Source: Stenotrophomonas maltophilia
Lineage (GTDB): Bacteria > Pseudomonadota > Gammaproteobacteria > Xanthomonadales > Xanthomonadaceae
NCBI GenBank assembly: GCA_002386405.1
Contig: DGIP01000144.1
Coordinates: 1 to 10,837, forward strand
Direction: 5' to 3'
DNA: 10,837 nt
The notes beneath the pieces were generated by a model. It was not told the DNA's origin. It searched no databases and saw only the letters and a list, made by a program, of their open reading frames with translations. Position 1 is the first letter of the stretch, and every line of letters starts with the position of its first letter. The translations under genes were made by a program, and so were the position numbers. Below are positions 1-8,672 of this stretch, in pieces.

Positions 1-315
1 ACCGCCTCCGATGCGCTGTGGGCCGGCTGCCCGGTGTTGACCTGCCCGGGCGCGACATTCGCGTCGCGCGTGGCCGGCTCGCTCAACCACCACCTGGGAC
101 TGCCGGCGATGAACGTCGCCGATGACCGCGCCTTTGTGGATACCGCAATCGCGCTGGGCAACGACCCGGCGGCACTGGCAGCGCTGCGGACCACCCTGGC
201 CCAGCGGCGTTCGGACAGCGGCCTGTTCGACATGGCCGGGTTCGCGCGCGACTTCAGCGCCGAGGTGCAGGCGATGGCGCGATTGCACGGCTGGCAGGAT
301 GCACACGCGGGCTGA
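1..315 (+). CDS. C-terminal end of SPINDLY/OGT-type O-GlcNAc transferase (GT41), partial
   Basis: The window opens inside this gene; reading frame 1 is open from the first base to the TGA at 313-315, giving the last 104 residues. The opening TASDALWAGCPVLTCPG, then FASRVAGSL and HHLGLP, is the conserved donor-sugar (UDP-GlcNAc) binding segment of the GT41 catalytic domain seen in eukaryotic OGT and bacterial TPR-OGT/SPINDLY proteins. The tail after it is the usual helical end of that domain. By family knowledge the missing upstream part should hold tetratricopeptide repeats and the first half of the GT-B fold, and the protein should transfer a sugar to protein hydroxyls. The bacterial substrate cannot be told from here. 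The GTG at 34-36 is an internal codon, not the start, because homology continues upstream of it. Family assignment is firm, exact function is not. Confidence 0.85.
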   Translation, partial: TASDALWAGCPVLTCPGATFASRVAGSLNHHLGLPAMNVADDRAFVDTAIALGNDPAALAALRTTLAQRRSDSGLFDMAGFARDFSAEVQAMARLHGWQDAHAG

Positions 316-367
316 CCGCGCACTGCGCTAGGCTCGGGTTTCTTCTTTCAGCCGGAATCCCGCACCG

Positions 368-1147
368 ATGGGAAAGCTCAAGCGCAAGGCGTACCAGGCA
401 CTGCTCGAACCGATGCAGCTCGAACTCACTGCGATGGCGCGTTGGGCCCAGCACACCGGGCAGCGCGTGCTGGTGCTGTTCGAAGGCCGCGATACCGCCG
501 GCAAGGGCGGTGCCATCCAGGCCATCGCCGAGCACCTCAACCCCCGCCAGTGCAAGGTGGTCGCGCTGCCCAAGCCGACCGACCGCGAAAGCACCCAGTG
601 GTATTTCCAGCGCTATGTGTCGCACCTGCCTGCAGCCGGCGAGATCGTGCTGATGGACCGCAGCTGGTACAACCGGGCCGGGGTCGAACACGTGATGGGC
701 TACTGCAGCGATACCGAGTACGACGCCTTCCTGGCCCAGGCACCGGTGTTCGAGAAGCTGCTGGTGGACGACGGCATCCTGCTGTTCAAGTACTGGCTCA
801 CGGTCGACCAGGTGCAACAGGAGAAACGCTTCGCCGAGCGTCACGTGGATCCGCTCAAGGGCTGGAAGCTGTCACCGGTGGACCTGGAGTCACGCAGCAA
901 GTACACCGCCTATACCGAGGCGCGCGAGGCGATGCTGCGCGCCACCCATCGCGAACAGGCGCCGTGGACGCTGGTGGACTTCAACGACCAGAAGCGCGGG
1001 CGGCTGGGTTTGATCCGCAACTTGCTGGACCGGTTGCCGGATACCGGGGTGGAGGATCCCATCCCGGACCTGCCGCCCTTGAAGGGCAAACTGCACGAAG
1101 AGCATTTCGGCGTGCTGAAGCCGATCGACGGTTACGCCATCGAATGA
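368..1147 (+). CDS. ppk2: Polyphosphate kinase 2 (PPK2 family, class I type)
   Basis: This 259-residue cytoplasmic enzyme is a full-length single-domain PPK2. The family uses inorganic polyphosphate to phosphorylate nucleoside diphosphates (ADP to ATP, GDP to GTP), reversibly. Visible motifs are the Walker A loop GRDTAGKGG (residues 40-48), Walker B with DRSWYNRAGVEHVMG (97-111), and the lid region WKLSPVDLESRSKY (166-179). The segment after Walker B reads WYNRAGVEHVMG, the class I (nucleoside diphosphate) pattern; class II/III enzymes usually have HYEDVLV there. The ATG at 368 is chosen because homology begins at once (GKLKRKAY); the upstream ribosome site is weak (GGAA at 354-357). It stands alone, 52 bp after the glycosyltransferase gene and 7 bp from the convergent tlpA-like gene. 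A link to stress or stringent GTP/ATP balance is family knowledge and is not shown by the local context. Confidence 0.93.
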   Translation: MGKLKRKAYQALLEPMQLELTAMARWAQHTGQRVLVLFEGRDTAGKGGAIQAIAEHLNPRQCKVVALPKPTDRESTQWYFQRYVSHLPAAGEIVLMDRSWYNRAGVEHVMGYCSDTEYDAFLAQAPVFEKLLVDDGILLFKYWLTVDQVQQEKRFAERHVDPLKGWKLSPVDLESRSKYTAYTEAREAMLRATHREQAPWTLVDFNDQKRGRLGLIRNLLDRLPDTGVEDPIPDLPPLKGKLHEEHFGVLKPIDGYAIE

Positions 1148-1166
1148 GCCGCCGTCATTTGGCGGC
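1148..1166. terminator. Small hairpin between convergent ppk2 and tlpA-like gene
   Basis: GCCGCC (1148-1153) pairs perfectly with GGCGGC (1161-1166) around a 7-base loop. It starts at the base after the ppk2 stop and its right arm lies in the last codons of the opposing gene. There is no T-run on either side, so it may be only a weak bidirectional terminator or a 3' end stabiliser. Confidence 0.4.
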
Positions 1167-1718
1167 GATCCGCGCCTCGATGTCGTGGGCAGTGACCGGG
1201 CCGAGGAATTCCTTGGCTACCTTTCCGTCCGGGGCGATCAGGTAGGTCAGCGGCAGGCCGCGCGGCACGGCGAAGTCTTCCGGCGGGTTGTAGGTGTCCA
1301 CCAGCACGATCGGGTAGGTCACCGGCAGCTTCTGCAGGAATGCCTTCATCTCCTCCGGCTCGATGTCTTCATACGCCAGGCCGACCACCTCGATTTCCTC
1401 GCGCATGGCATGCAGTGCCGACAGCTCCGGCATTTCCTTGCGGCACGGCGCGCACCAGGTCGCCCAGAAGTTCACCACCACCCACTTGCCGCGATGTGCG
1501 GCCAAGTCGTAGGTGGTTCCGTCGAGGGCGGGCAGCACCAGGCGCGGCTGCGCCACGGTTTTGCGCTCCAGGTCGGGCGTGGCGGCATCGGCGGCCGGGG
1601 CCGCCGGTTCTGCTGCGGGCGCGGGCGCCGGGGCGGCCGCTTGGGGCTGCGGTGCCGGCTTGTTGCAGCCGGCCAGGGCCAGCAGGCCGACGGCCAGCAG
1701 CAGGGGCTTGAAGGTCAT
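1155..1718 (-). CDS. TlpA-family thioredoxin-fold lipoprotein (thiol-disulfide reductase)
   Basis: The 187-residue protein begins with a lipoprotein signal: MTFK, a hydrophobic stretch [12 protein letters not shown] and the lipobox cysteine C18. A low-complexity Ala/Pro linker (about 21-47) probably spans from the membrane anchor. The thioredoxin-like domain covers about 58-187, with the active site WATWCAPC (85-92, redox cysteines C89 and C92) and the cis-proline region GLPLTYLI (P156). TlpA/ResA proteins act outside the cytoplasmic membrane as reductants, for example for cytochrome c maturation or copper-site assembly; the partner here is unknown. The ATG at 1718 has a good ribosome site (GGAGA about 8 bases upstream). 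That ATG overlaps the yihY stop by four bases (ATGA, 1715-1718), so the gene is probably translated by coupling from the yihY transcript. Confidence 0.9.
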   Translation of the reverse strand: MTFKPLLLAVGLLALAGCNKPAPQPQAAAPAPAPAAEPAAPAADAATPDLERKTVAQPRLVLPALDGTTYDLAAHRGKWVVVNFWATWCAPCRKEMPELSALHAMREEIEVVGLAYEDIEPEEMKAFLQKLPVTYPIVLVDTYNPPEDFAVPRGLPLTYLIAPDGKVAKEFLGPVTAHDIEARIAAK

Positions 1719-2989
1719 GGGGTGTCTCCAGACGGGGAATAGATATCGCTGACGCGGCGCTTGAGCAGCTCGCGCAGGGGCAATCGCAATGCATCCAGCG
1801 CCGCCACCGAGGCGGTGCCGAGGCTGTCATCGCGGTAGGGAAGGTAGGCTTCCTTGACCGGAATGCGCAGCTGGGTGGATTCGTAGAGGTCGGCCAGGGT
1901 GAGCTTGTCCAGGTCGCGCGACAGCAGCCACTCGCCCTGCTCGTCGCGGCGCACCACCCGGATCGCTTCCAGGTCGCAGAGCATGCTCTGCAGCAGCGAG
2001 TCGGTCAGCATCGGCTCCAGCCGCAGGACCTCGTCTTCATCCAGCCCGCGGCCGTCCAGGCGCGCCTGGTGGAAGCGGCCGATCAGGCGCAGCAGGCCAT
2101 ACAGTTCGTAGCCGGTGGGCAGGCGCAGGTCGGCCGGCTGGTAGCGGAACGCGGCGATCGACGAGGCCAGCGAGGCACCCAGCAGCACCGACACCCAGCA
2201 CAGGTAGATCCACAGCAGCAGGATCGGCACGAAGGCAACGGTGCCGTAGAGCTTCTGGTAGGACTGGAAACTGCCCAGGTAGGCGCCCATGCCCCACTTC
2301 ACCAGCTCCAGCATAACTGCCGCGAGGATCGCGCCGGGAATGGCATGCCGCCACTTCACCGTGTGGTGTGGCACCACCCGGTACACCAGCATGATGCACA
2401 CGAACTCGATCAGGATCGGCGCCAGGGTCAGCGACGCATTGGCCAGCAGGCGGCCTTCGCTGGTGCCGAACAGCGGCAGCGCGAACACGCGCGCAGACAC
2501 CGCCAGCGACGCGGCCGCCAGCATCGCGCCGAGGGTCAGCACGGTCCAATAGACCAGGAAACGGGTGAGCTTGGGCCGCGCCGAGCTGACCCTCCAGATC
2601 TGGCTGAAGGTCTGCTCCACGCTGTTGAGGGTGATCAGCAGCGACACCACCAGCGCGATGAAGCCGGCGGCGGTGAGCTGCCCGGCGCTGGCCGAGAACT
2701 GGCGCAGGTAGCCTTCGGCCGCGCGCGCGGCGTTGGGTACGAAGTTGGAGAACACGTAGTCGCTGAGGGTGTCGCTCCAGCGGTCGAACACCGGGAATGC
2801 CGAGAGCACGCCGAACACCACGATCGCCAGCGGCACCAGCGCGAACACGGTGGTGTAGGCCAGCGAGGCGGCGGCCTGGAACAGGCGGTCGTCGAGGAAG
2901 CGGCGCCACAGGAAGCGACCGAAGCTGGCGGTACGGGCGCGGTCGCGCACGCGTTCCATCCACAGGTTGAGGGTATCCAGGGGTTCCAT
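1715..2989 (-). CDS. yihY: YihY/BrkB-family (UPF0761) inner-membrane protein
   Basis: This is a 424-residue polytopic membrane protein. The N-terminus MEPLDTLNLWMERVRDRA and the following RFLDDRLFQAAASLAYTTVFALVP match the UPF0761 proteins of Xanthomonas as I recall them. About six hydrophobic segments are visible (roughly 40-66, 105-125, 144-168, 185-206, 216-237, 250-280). A soluble C-terminal tail of about 145 residues follows, longer than in the shortest family members. Family members were once called ribonuclease BN, a name now withdrawn for YihY; the true function is unknown. The frame stays open upstream to 3550 but that stretch is antisense to the quinone reductase gene, so the ATG at 2989 is chosen, although it lacks a clear ribosome site. 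It is divergent from the wrbA-like gene across 72 bp and is followed by the tlpA-like gene with an ATGA overlap. Confidence 0.93.
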   Translation of the reverse strand: MEPLDTLNLWMERVRDRARTASFGRFLWRRFLDDRLFQAAASLAYTTVFALVPLAIVVFGVLSAFPVFDRWSDTLSDYVFSNFVPNAARAAEGYLRQFSASAGQLTAAGFIALVVSLLITLNSVEQTFSQIWRVSSARPKLTRFLVYWTVLTLGAMLAAASLAVSARVFALPLFGTSEGRLLANASLTLAPILIEFVCIMLVYRVVPHHTVKWRHAIPGAILAAVMLELVKWGMGAYLGSFQSYQKLYGTVAFVPILLLWIYLCWVSVLLGASLASSIAAFRYQPADLRLPTGYELYGLLRLIGRFHQARLDGRGLDEDEVLRLEPMLTDSLLQSMLCDLEAIRVVRRDEQGEWLLSRDLDKLTLADLYESTQLRIPVKEAYLPYRDDSLGTASVAALDALRLPLRELLKRRVSDIYSPSGDTP

Positions 2990-3003
2990 CGTGGCAAGCG
3001 TAC

Positions 3004-3984
<981 letters not shown>

Positions 3985-3997
3985 TGGCCCCGCGCCC

Positions 3998-4021
3998 GGC
4001 TGCGGGCCGGCGCCGGCAGCC
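3998..4021 (+). terminator. Imperfect GC-rich hairpin after the wrbA-DUF2069 pair
   Basis: GGCTGC (3998-4003) pairs with GCAGCC (4016-4021), and after one mismatch GGC (4005-4007) pairs with GCC (4012-4014) around a CGGC loop. It sits 14 bases after the DUF2069 stop. It lacks a T-run and overlaps the -35 area of the next gene, so termination is uncertain. Confidence 0.35.
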
Positions 4022-4022
4022 G

Positions 4023-4028
4023 TATCAT
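4023..4028 (+). promoter_or_regulatory. Candidate -10 element for the asparaginase-like gene
   Basis: TATCAT matches the sigma-70 -10 consensus at 5 of 6 positions, 56 bases before the ATG at 4085. At 17 bases upstream there is only a poor -35 (CTGCGG, 4000-4005). Confidence 0.35.
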
Positions 4029-4084
4029 GGGCACCCAGCGCGGGTGTTGCCGCGCGGTACCGCCCGCACTCCAGGAAGCCTGCA

Positions 4085-4570
4085 ATGGAAGAACTACTGA
4101 TCATCACCACCGGTGGCACGATCGACAAGATCTACTTCGACGACAAGTCGGACTACCAGATCGGCGATCCCCAGATCGGGATGATCCTGCGCGAGCTGGG
4201 CGTAACCTTCCGCTTCAACGTGATCCCGATCCTGCGCAAGGATTCGCTGCACATCACCGACGAGGACCGTGAGCTGATCCGCGCCACCATCGCCGCGCAG
4301 CCGACCCGCCACGTGCTGGTCACCCATGGCACCGATTCGATGGTGCAGACCGGCCAGGTGCTCAAGAGCATCCCCGACAAGACCATCGTCATGACCGGTG
4401 CGCTCAGCCCGGCGCGCTTCCGCGGCTCGGACGCCGAGTTCAACATCGGCTGTGCGATCGGCGCGGTGCAGTCGCTGCAGCCGGGCGTGTACATCGCCAT
4501 GAACGGCCGCATCTGGAACCCCGAACACGTGCGCAAGAACGTCGCTGCGAATCGGTTCGAGGACGCGTAA
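4085..4570 (+). CDS. Single-domain asparaginase-like protein (N-terminal asparaginase domain only)
   Basis: This is a complete 161-residue protein covering only the N-terminal domain of the bacterial-type L-asparaginase family, whose usual members have about 330 residues in two domains. The nucleophile motif TTGGTID (8-14, T12) and the second catalytic motif THGTDSM (80-86, T83 and D84) are intact. By eye, Y24 and K151 line up with Tyr25 and Lys162 of E. coli asparaginase II. The C-terminal domain, which completes the neighbouring active site in the tetramer, is absent. The gene ends in its own TAA followed by a strong terminator, so it is not a frameshifted remnant within the window: no second domain is encoded downstream. 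It has no signal peptide, so it is cytoplasmic. It may be a small amidohydrolase with another substrate; activity on asparagine is not established from sequence. Confidence 0.85.
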   Translation: MEELLIITTGGTIDKIYFDDKSDYQIGDPQIGMILRELGVTFRFNVIPILRKDSLHITDEDRELIRATIAAQPTRHVLVTHGTDSMVQTGQVLKSIPDKTIVMTGALSPARFRGSDAEFNIGCAIGAVQSLQPGVYIAMNGRIWNPEHVRKNVAANRFEDA

Positions 4571-4575
4571 ACAGA

Positions 4576-4601
4576 AACGCCCCGGCCAAGGCCGGGGCGT
4601 T
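4576..4601. terminator. Strong bidirectional terminator hairpin
   Basis: A perfect 12-bp stem, AACGCCCCGGCC (4576-4587) with GGCCGGGGCGTT (4590-4601), is interrupted by only AA. It lies 6 bases past the asparaginase-like stop and 23 bases past the protease stop on the other strand. The T-run is short on both sides (GTTTCTGTTT after the stem on the minus strand), but position and stem strength fit termination of both convergent genes. Confidence 0.8.
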
Positions 4602-4623
4602 GCCCATTGGAGAGGGGCTGGGC

Positions 4624-6363
<1,740 letters not shown>

Positions 6364-6409
6364 CGGAATTCCCTTCAAGTCGTGAGGAGCCGTCGAGGCG
6401 GCAAAGGTC

Positions 6410-6450
6410 GGTTCGATCCGGCGCTGTGGAGCGGTGGCTTGGATCGAACC
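6410..6450 (-). repeat. Inverted repeat in the protease leader
   Basis: GGTTCGATCC (6410-6419) and GGATCGAACC (6441-6450) are perfect 10-bp inverted copies separated by 21 bases. The structure lies 47-87 bases before the protease ATG, within the likely 5' untranslated leader, so it could fold in the mRNA or act as a DNA operator. The arms resemble a tRNA T-arm sequence only by chance; no tRNA is present. Confidence 0.6.
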
Positions 6451-6522
6451 TGGAAGACGGATCGGTTTTCCCCTGCGAAACCGCCCGACCCCGGACGCTA
6501 GTGGTTTCGATTCGGCCCAACA

Positions 6523-6551
6523 ATGTTTCAGCCCGCTTTCAGGGTTGTGAA
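6523..6551 (-). promoter_or_regulatory. Candidate promoter of the protease gene
   Basis: On the minus strand TTCACA (6551-6546, 5/6 match) is followed after 17 bases by AAACAT (6528-6523, 3/6). This would give a leader of roughly 150 bases. A second option is TTGACC (6579-6574) with AAACTT (6556-6551), also spaced by 17. Neither -10 is good, which would suit an activator-dependent promoter. Confidence 0.25.
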
Positions 6552-6553
6552 AG
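6536..6553. promoter_or_regulatory. CTTTCA-N6-TGAAAG dyad in the protease promoter region
   Basis: CTTTCA (6536-6541) and TGAAAG (6548-6553) form a perfect 6-bp dyad with a 6-base spacer. It overlaps the candidate -35 element, a position where a regulator could act. The binding protein, if any, is unknown. Confidence 0.3.
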
Positions 6554-6651
6554 TTTCGATCTGAGACTTTTCGGGTCAATGGTTTGTGAATGTGAAGAAA
6601 CTTCCGCGTGCCGATGCGGTCACGCCGCGTGCAATTCGTGTCCTGCGTCAC

Positions 6652-6676
6652 TGTCTTGTGCGTCATGGACAAGACA
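6652..6676. repeat. TGTCTTGT-N9-ACAAGACA inverted repeat
   Basis: TGTCTTGT (6652-6659) and ACAAGACA (6669-6676) are a perfect 8-bp inverted repeat. Its centre is roughly 300 bases upstream of the protease ATG. Three GCGTCA copies (6645-6650, 6660-6665, 6685-6690) lie in and around it. The shape is that of an operator for a dimeric regulator; nothing in the sequence names the regulator. Confidence 0.45.
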
Positions 6677-6739
6677 TTGCTTGCGCGTCAATGAGTTGGA
6701 TGGGTTTGGATCGTTTAGACAGCGCTTCGGTGGGTACCG

Positions 6740-6804
6740 CGCAGCCACGCAGGGCGTGGCTCTACGGCGCCCCCCCGGGTAGCGCCACGCCCTGCGTGGC
6801 TGCG
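6740..6804. repeat. Facing pair of SMAG-like (GTAG-headed REP) palindromic repeats
   Basis: Two 26-base units face each other head to head: one on the minus strand (6765-6740) and one on the plus strand (6779-6804). Each starts with GTAG, followed by a small hairpin made of GCCACGC, a 3-base loop and GCGTGGC. The units differ at one base (fifth position, A or C) and are separated by 13 bases that include seven consecutive C (6770-6776). The GTAG head plus short palindrome is the format of the SMAG elements described in Stenotrophomonas maltophilia. Together the pair can also form one long stem. It lies between the protease upstream region and the ilvE terminator. Confidence 0.8.
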
Positions 6805-6819
6805 TGTCCCGCGGCCATG

Positions 6820-6850
6820 AAAAAGGCCCGCCTGTTGCCAGGCGGGCCTT
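6820..6850 (-). terminator. Rho-independent terminator of sufT-ilvE
   Basis: A perfect 12-bp stem, AAGGCCCGCCTG (6823-6834) with CAGGCGGGCCTT (6839-6850), closes a 4-base loop. On the minus strand it is followed by a run of five T (6824-6820). It begins 24 bases after the ilvE stop. Confidence 0.92.
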
Positions 6851-6874
6851 GGGTGTGCAGCAGGGCTCGAACGA

Positions 6875-7972
6875 TCAGCCGTCCAGGCGCACCAGCCAGC
6901 CATGGCGGTCCGGCAGGCGGCCGTACTGGATGTCGGTCAGTTCCTTGCGCAGCGACATGGTCACTTCACCGGCCGGGGCGGTCAGGTCGCCCACCGAGAA
7001 GCCTTCGCCCTTCAGCTGGCCGATCGGGGTGACCACCGCGGCGGTACCGCAGGCGAACACTTCGGCGATCTCGCCCGAGGTCACGCCCTGCTTCCACTCG
7101 TCGATGGTCACCTTGCGCTCTTCGACCTTCATGCCGCGGTCGCGGGCCAGCTGCAGGATGCTTTCGCGGGTGATGCCTTCCAGGATGCTGCCGGACAGCG
7201 CCGGGGTCACCAGGGTGCCGTCCTTGTAGACCAGGAACACGTTCATGCCGCCCAGTTCTTCCAGGTACTTGCCTTCGACCGGATCCAGGAACAGCACCTG
7301 CGAGCAGCCCTGCGCCTGCGCCTTCTGCTGCGGCAGCAGCGAGGCGGCATAGTTGCCACCGCACTTGGCCGCACCAGTGCCGCCCTTGGCCGCACGCGCA
7401 TATTCGGTGGACAGCCAGATCGACACCGGGGCCACGCCCTTGGCGAAGTACGGGCCGGCCGGGCTGGCGATCACGTAGTAGCCGGCCTTCTGTGCGCCGC
7501 GCACGCCGAGGAAGGCTTCATCGCCGATCATGAACGGGCGGAAGTACAGGCTGGATTCGTCGGCCGACGGCACCCAGCTGGCGTCCACGGCGATCAGCTG
7601 CTTGAGCGATTCGACGAAGATCTCCACCGGCAGTTCCGGCAGCGCCAGGCGCTGCGCCGAACGCTGCAGGCGGCGGCCGTTGGCATCCGGGCGGAAGGTC
7701 CAGATCGAGCCGTCGGCATGCCGGTAGGCCTTGATGCCTTCGAAGATTTCCTGGCCGTAGTGCAGCACCGCGGCGGCCGGGTCCAGCTGCAGCGGGCCGT
7801 ACGGGCGCACGCTGGCGTTGTGCCAGCCGGTGTCCTTGTCCCACCGCACTTCCACCATGTGGTCGGTGAAGTGCAGACCAAAACCGGGGGCGGCCAGGAT
7901 GCGTTCACGCTCCTCGCTGCTGCGCGGCTGGGCGGAACGGGTGGTGGTGAAGCTCACGGAAGACTGGGACAC
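6875..7972 (-). CDS. ilvE: Branched-chain amino acid aminotransferase
   Basis: This 365-residue cytoplasmic enzyme is a fold-type IV, PLP-dependent aminotransferase. It interconverts leucine, isoleucine and valine with their 2-oxo acids, using glutamate/2-oxoglutarate. The length and the motifs HYGQEIFEGIKAYR (71-84), GPYFAKG (173-179) and GAAKCGGNYAASL (200-212, K203 as the PLP lysine) place it with the longer, eukaryote-like BCAT group rather than the roughly 309-residue E. coli type. The class IV signature EELGGMNVF is at 238-246. The start is GTG at 7972, supported by AGGA (7984-7981) 8 bases upstream; the frame has no better ATG. It lies 31 bp after sufT on the same strand and ends at a clear terminator, so the two genes very likely share a transcript. 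No attenuator-type leader peptide is visible. Confidence 0.95.
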   Translation of the reverse strand: MSQSSVSFTTTRSAQPRSSEERERILAAPGFGLHFTDHMVEVRWDKDTGWHNASVRPYGPLQLDPAAAVLHYGQEIFEGIKAYRHADGSIWTFRPDANGRRLQRSAQRLALPELPVEIFVESLKQLIAVDASWVPSADESSLYFRPFMIGDEAFLGVRGAQKAGYYVIASPAGPYFAKGVAPVSIWLSTEYARAAKGGTGAAKCGGNYAASLLPQQKAQAQGCSQVLFLDPVEGKYLEELGGMNVFLVYKDGTLVTPALSGSILEGITRESILQLARDRGMKVEERKVTIDEWKQGVTSGEIAEVFACGTAAVVTPIGQLKGEGFSVGDLTAPAGEVTMSLRKELTDIQYGRLPDRHGWLVRLDG

Positions 7973-7980
7973 CGGAAATT

Positions 7981-7985
7981 TCCTG
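7981..7985 (-). promoter_or_regulatory. Ribosome binding site fixing the GTG start of ilvE
   Basis: On the minus strand CAGGA (7985-7981) is followed by 8 bases and then GTG. The next in-frame GTG (codon 6) lacks such a site. Confidence 0.65.
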
Positions 7986-8003
7986 TTCTGGTTACGGGTT
8001 CAA

Positions 8004-8555
8004 TTACAGCATGCCGGTTTCAAGGCGGGCGGCCTCGGACATCATGTGCTGGTTCCACGGCGGGTCGAACACCAGTTCGACATCGGCTTCGGCCACGGTC
8101 GGGATCATTTCCAGCTTGCTGCGCACGTCGTCGACGAGGATATCGCCCATGCCGCAGGCCGGCGCGGTCAGGGTCATCTTGACGTCGACCTCGCGCTGGC
8201 CATCGTCCAGGTGCTTGAGCTCCACTTCGTAGACCAGGCCCAGGTCGACGATGTTGAACGGGATCTCGGGGTCGAAGCAGGTTCGCAGCTGCTGCCAGAC
8301 CAGTTTTTCGACCTCCTCGTCGGAGGCGTCGGCGGGCAGTTCCAGCGGCGCGGGCGGTTCCTTGCCCATGGCGTCGCCGTCCTTGCCGGCGATGCGGAAC
8401 AGATTGCCTTCGACGAACACGGTATAGCTGCCGCCCAGCGCCTGGGTGATGTACCCATAGCTGCCGGCGGGCAAGGTGACCGTTTCGCCCTGCGGGACCA
8501 TGACGGCCTCGCAGTCGCGTTCGAAGTGGACGGGTTCGCTGCTACGGGAGTACAT
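8004..8555 (-). CDS. sufT: SufT-type Fe-S cluster assembly factor (MIP18/DUF59 domain)
   Basis: The 183-residue protein has the two-part layout of SufT. The N-terminal part (about 1-75) contains RDCEAVMVPQGE and LPAGSYGYITQALGGSYTV. The C-terminal MIP18/DUF59 domain (about 80-175) carries DPEIPFNIVDLGLVYEV (95-111), the cysteine segment TLTAPACGMGDILVDDV (C134) and FDPPWNQHMMSEAAR. SufT proteins help mature Fe-S enzymes, probably at delivery or under high demand; the details are still debated. The ATG at 8555 fits the family N-terminus but has no clear ribosome site. It is followed by ilvE after 31 bp. No other suf gene is in the window, so it is separate from any suf operon here. A TAAAAT hexamer on the minus strand (8603-8598) is a possible -10, without a good -35. 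Confidence 0.92.
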   Translation of the reverse strand: MYSRSSEPVHFERDCEAVMVPQGETVTLPAGSYGYITQALGGSYTVFVEGNLFRIAGKDGDAMGKEPPAPLELPADASDEEVEKLVWQQLRTCFDPEIPFNIVDLGLVYEVELKHLDDGQREVDVKMTLTAPACGMGDILVDDVRSKLEMIPTVAEADVELVFDPPWNQHMMSEAARLETGML

Positions 8556-8643
8556 GTGGATCGATATGGGGTCGCGGCCAATTCCCGCAAGGCGCTCATT
8601 TTAGCCCAGCGGCCGGCCACGCGCCGGTCACCCCGCAAGCCGG

Positions 8644-8649
8644 TATCCT
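8644..8649 (+). promoter_or_regulatory. Candidate -10 element for the small membrane protein gene
   Basis: TATCCT lies 24 bases before the ATG at 8673 and matches 4 of 6 consensus positions; no -35 is recognisable. The 117-bp divergent gap (8556-8672) otherwise shows only GC-rich spacer. Confidence 0.25.
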
Positions 8650-8672
8650 GTGGTGGACCAAAGGAAGAATGC

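Larger units (their letters stand above)
6364..6739. other. Non-coding stretch: protease upstream region
   Basis: No convincing gene lies here. From about 6500 to 6720 the DNA looks less GC-rich than its surroundings, as expected for a promoter region. It contains the protease ribosome site (AAGGGA, minus strand, 6370-6375), a leader inverted repeat, possible promoters, TGTGA half-sites and two further dyads, listed separately. The protease frame remains open to 6672, but the extra residues are Arg/His/Thr-rich and precede a perfect signal peptide, so I read it as untranslated. Confidence 0.6.

Noticed and set aside
6410..6450. tRNA-like T-arm sequence (GGTTCGATCC)
   Set aside because: No acceptor, D or anticodon arm can be built around either copy; it is only a simple inverted repeat.
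6364..6672. N-terminal extension of the protease frame to an upstream ATG
   Set aside because: The extension has no signal-like character and would bury the signal peptide, while a good ribosome site and ATG exist at 6363.
6740..6804. CRISPR-like repeat pair
   Set aside because: There are only two units, in inverted orientation, with an internal palindrome and a 13-base gap; no regular spacers and no cas genes.
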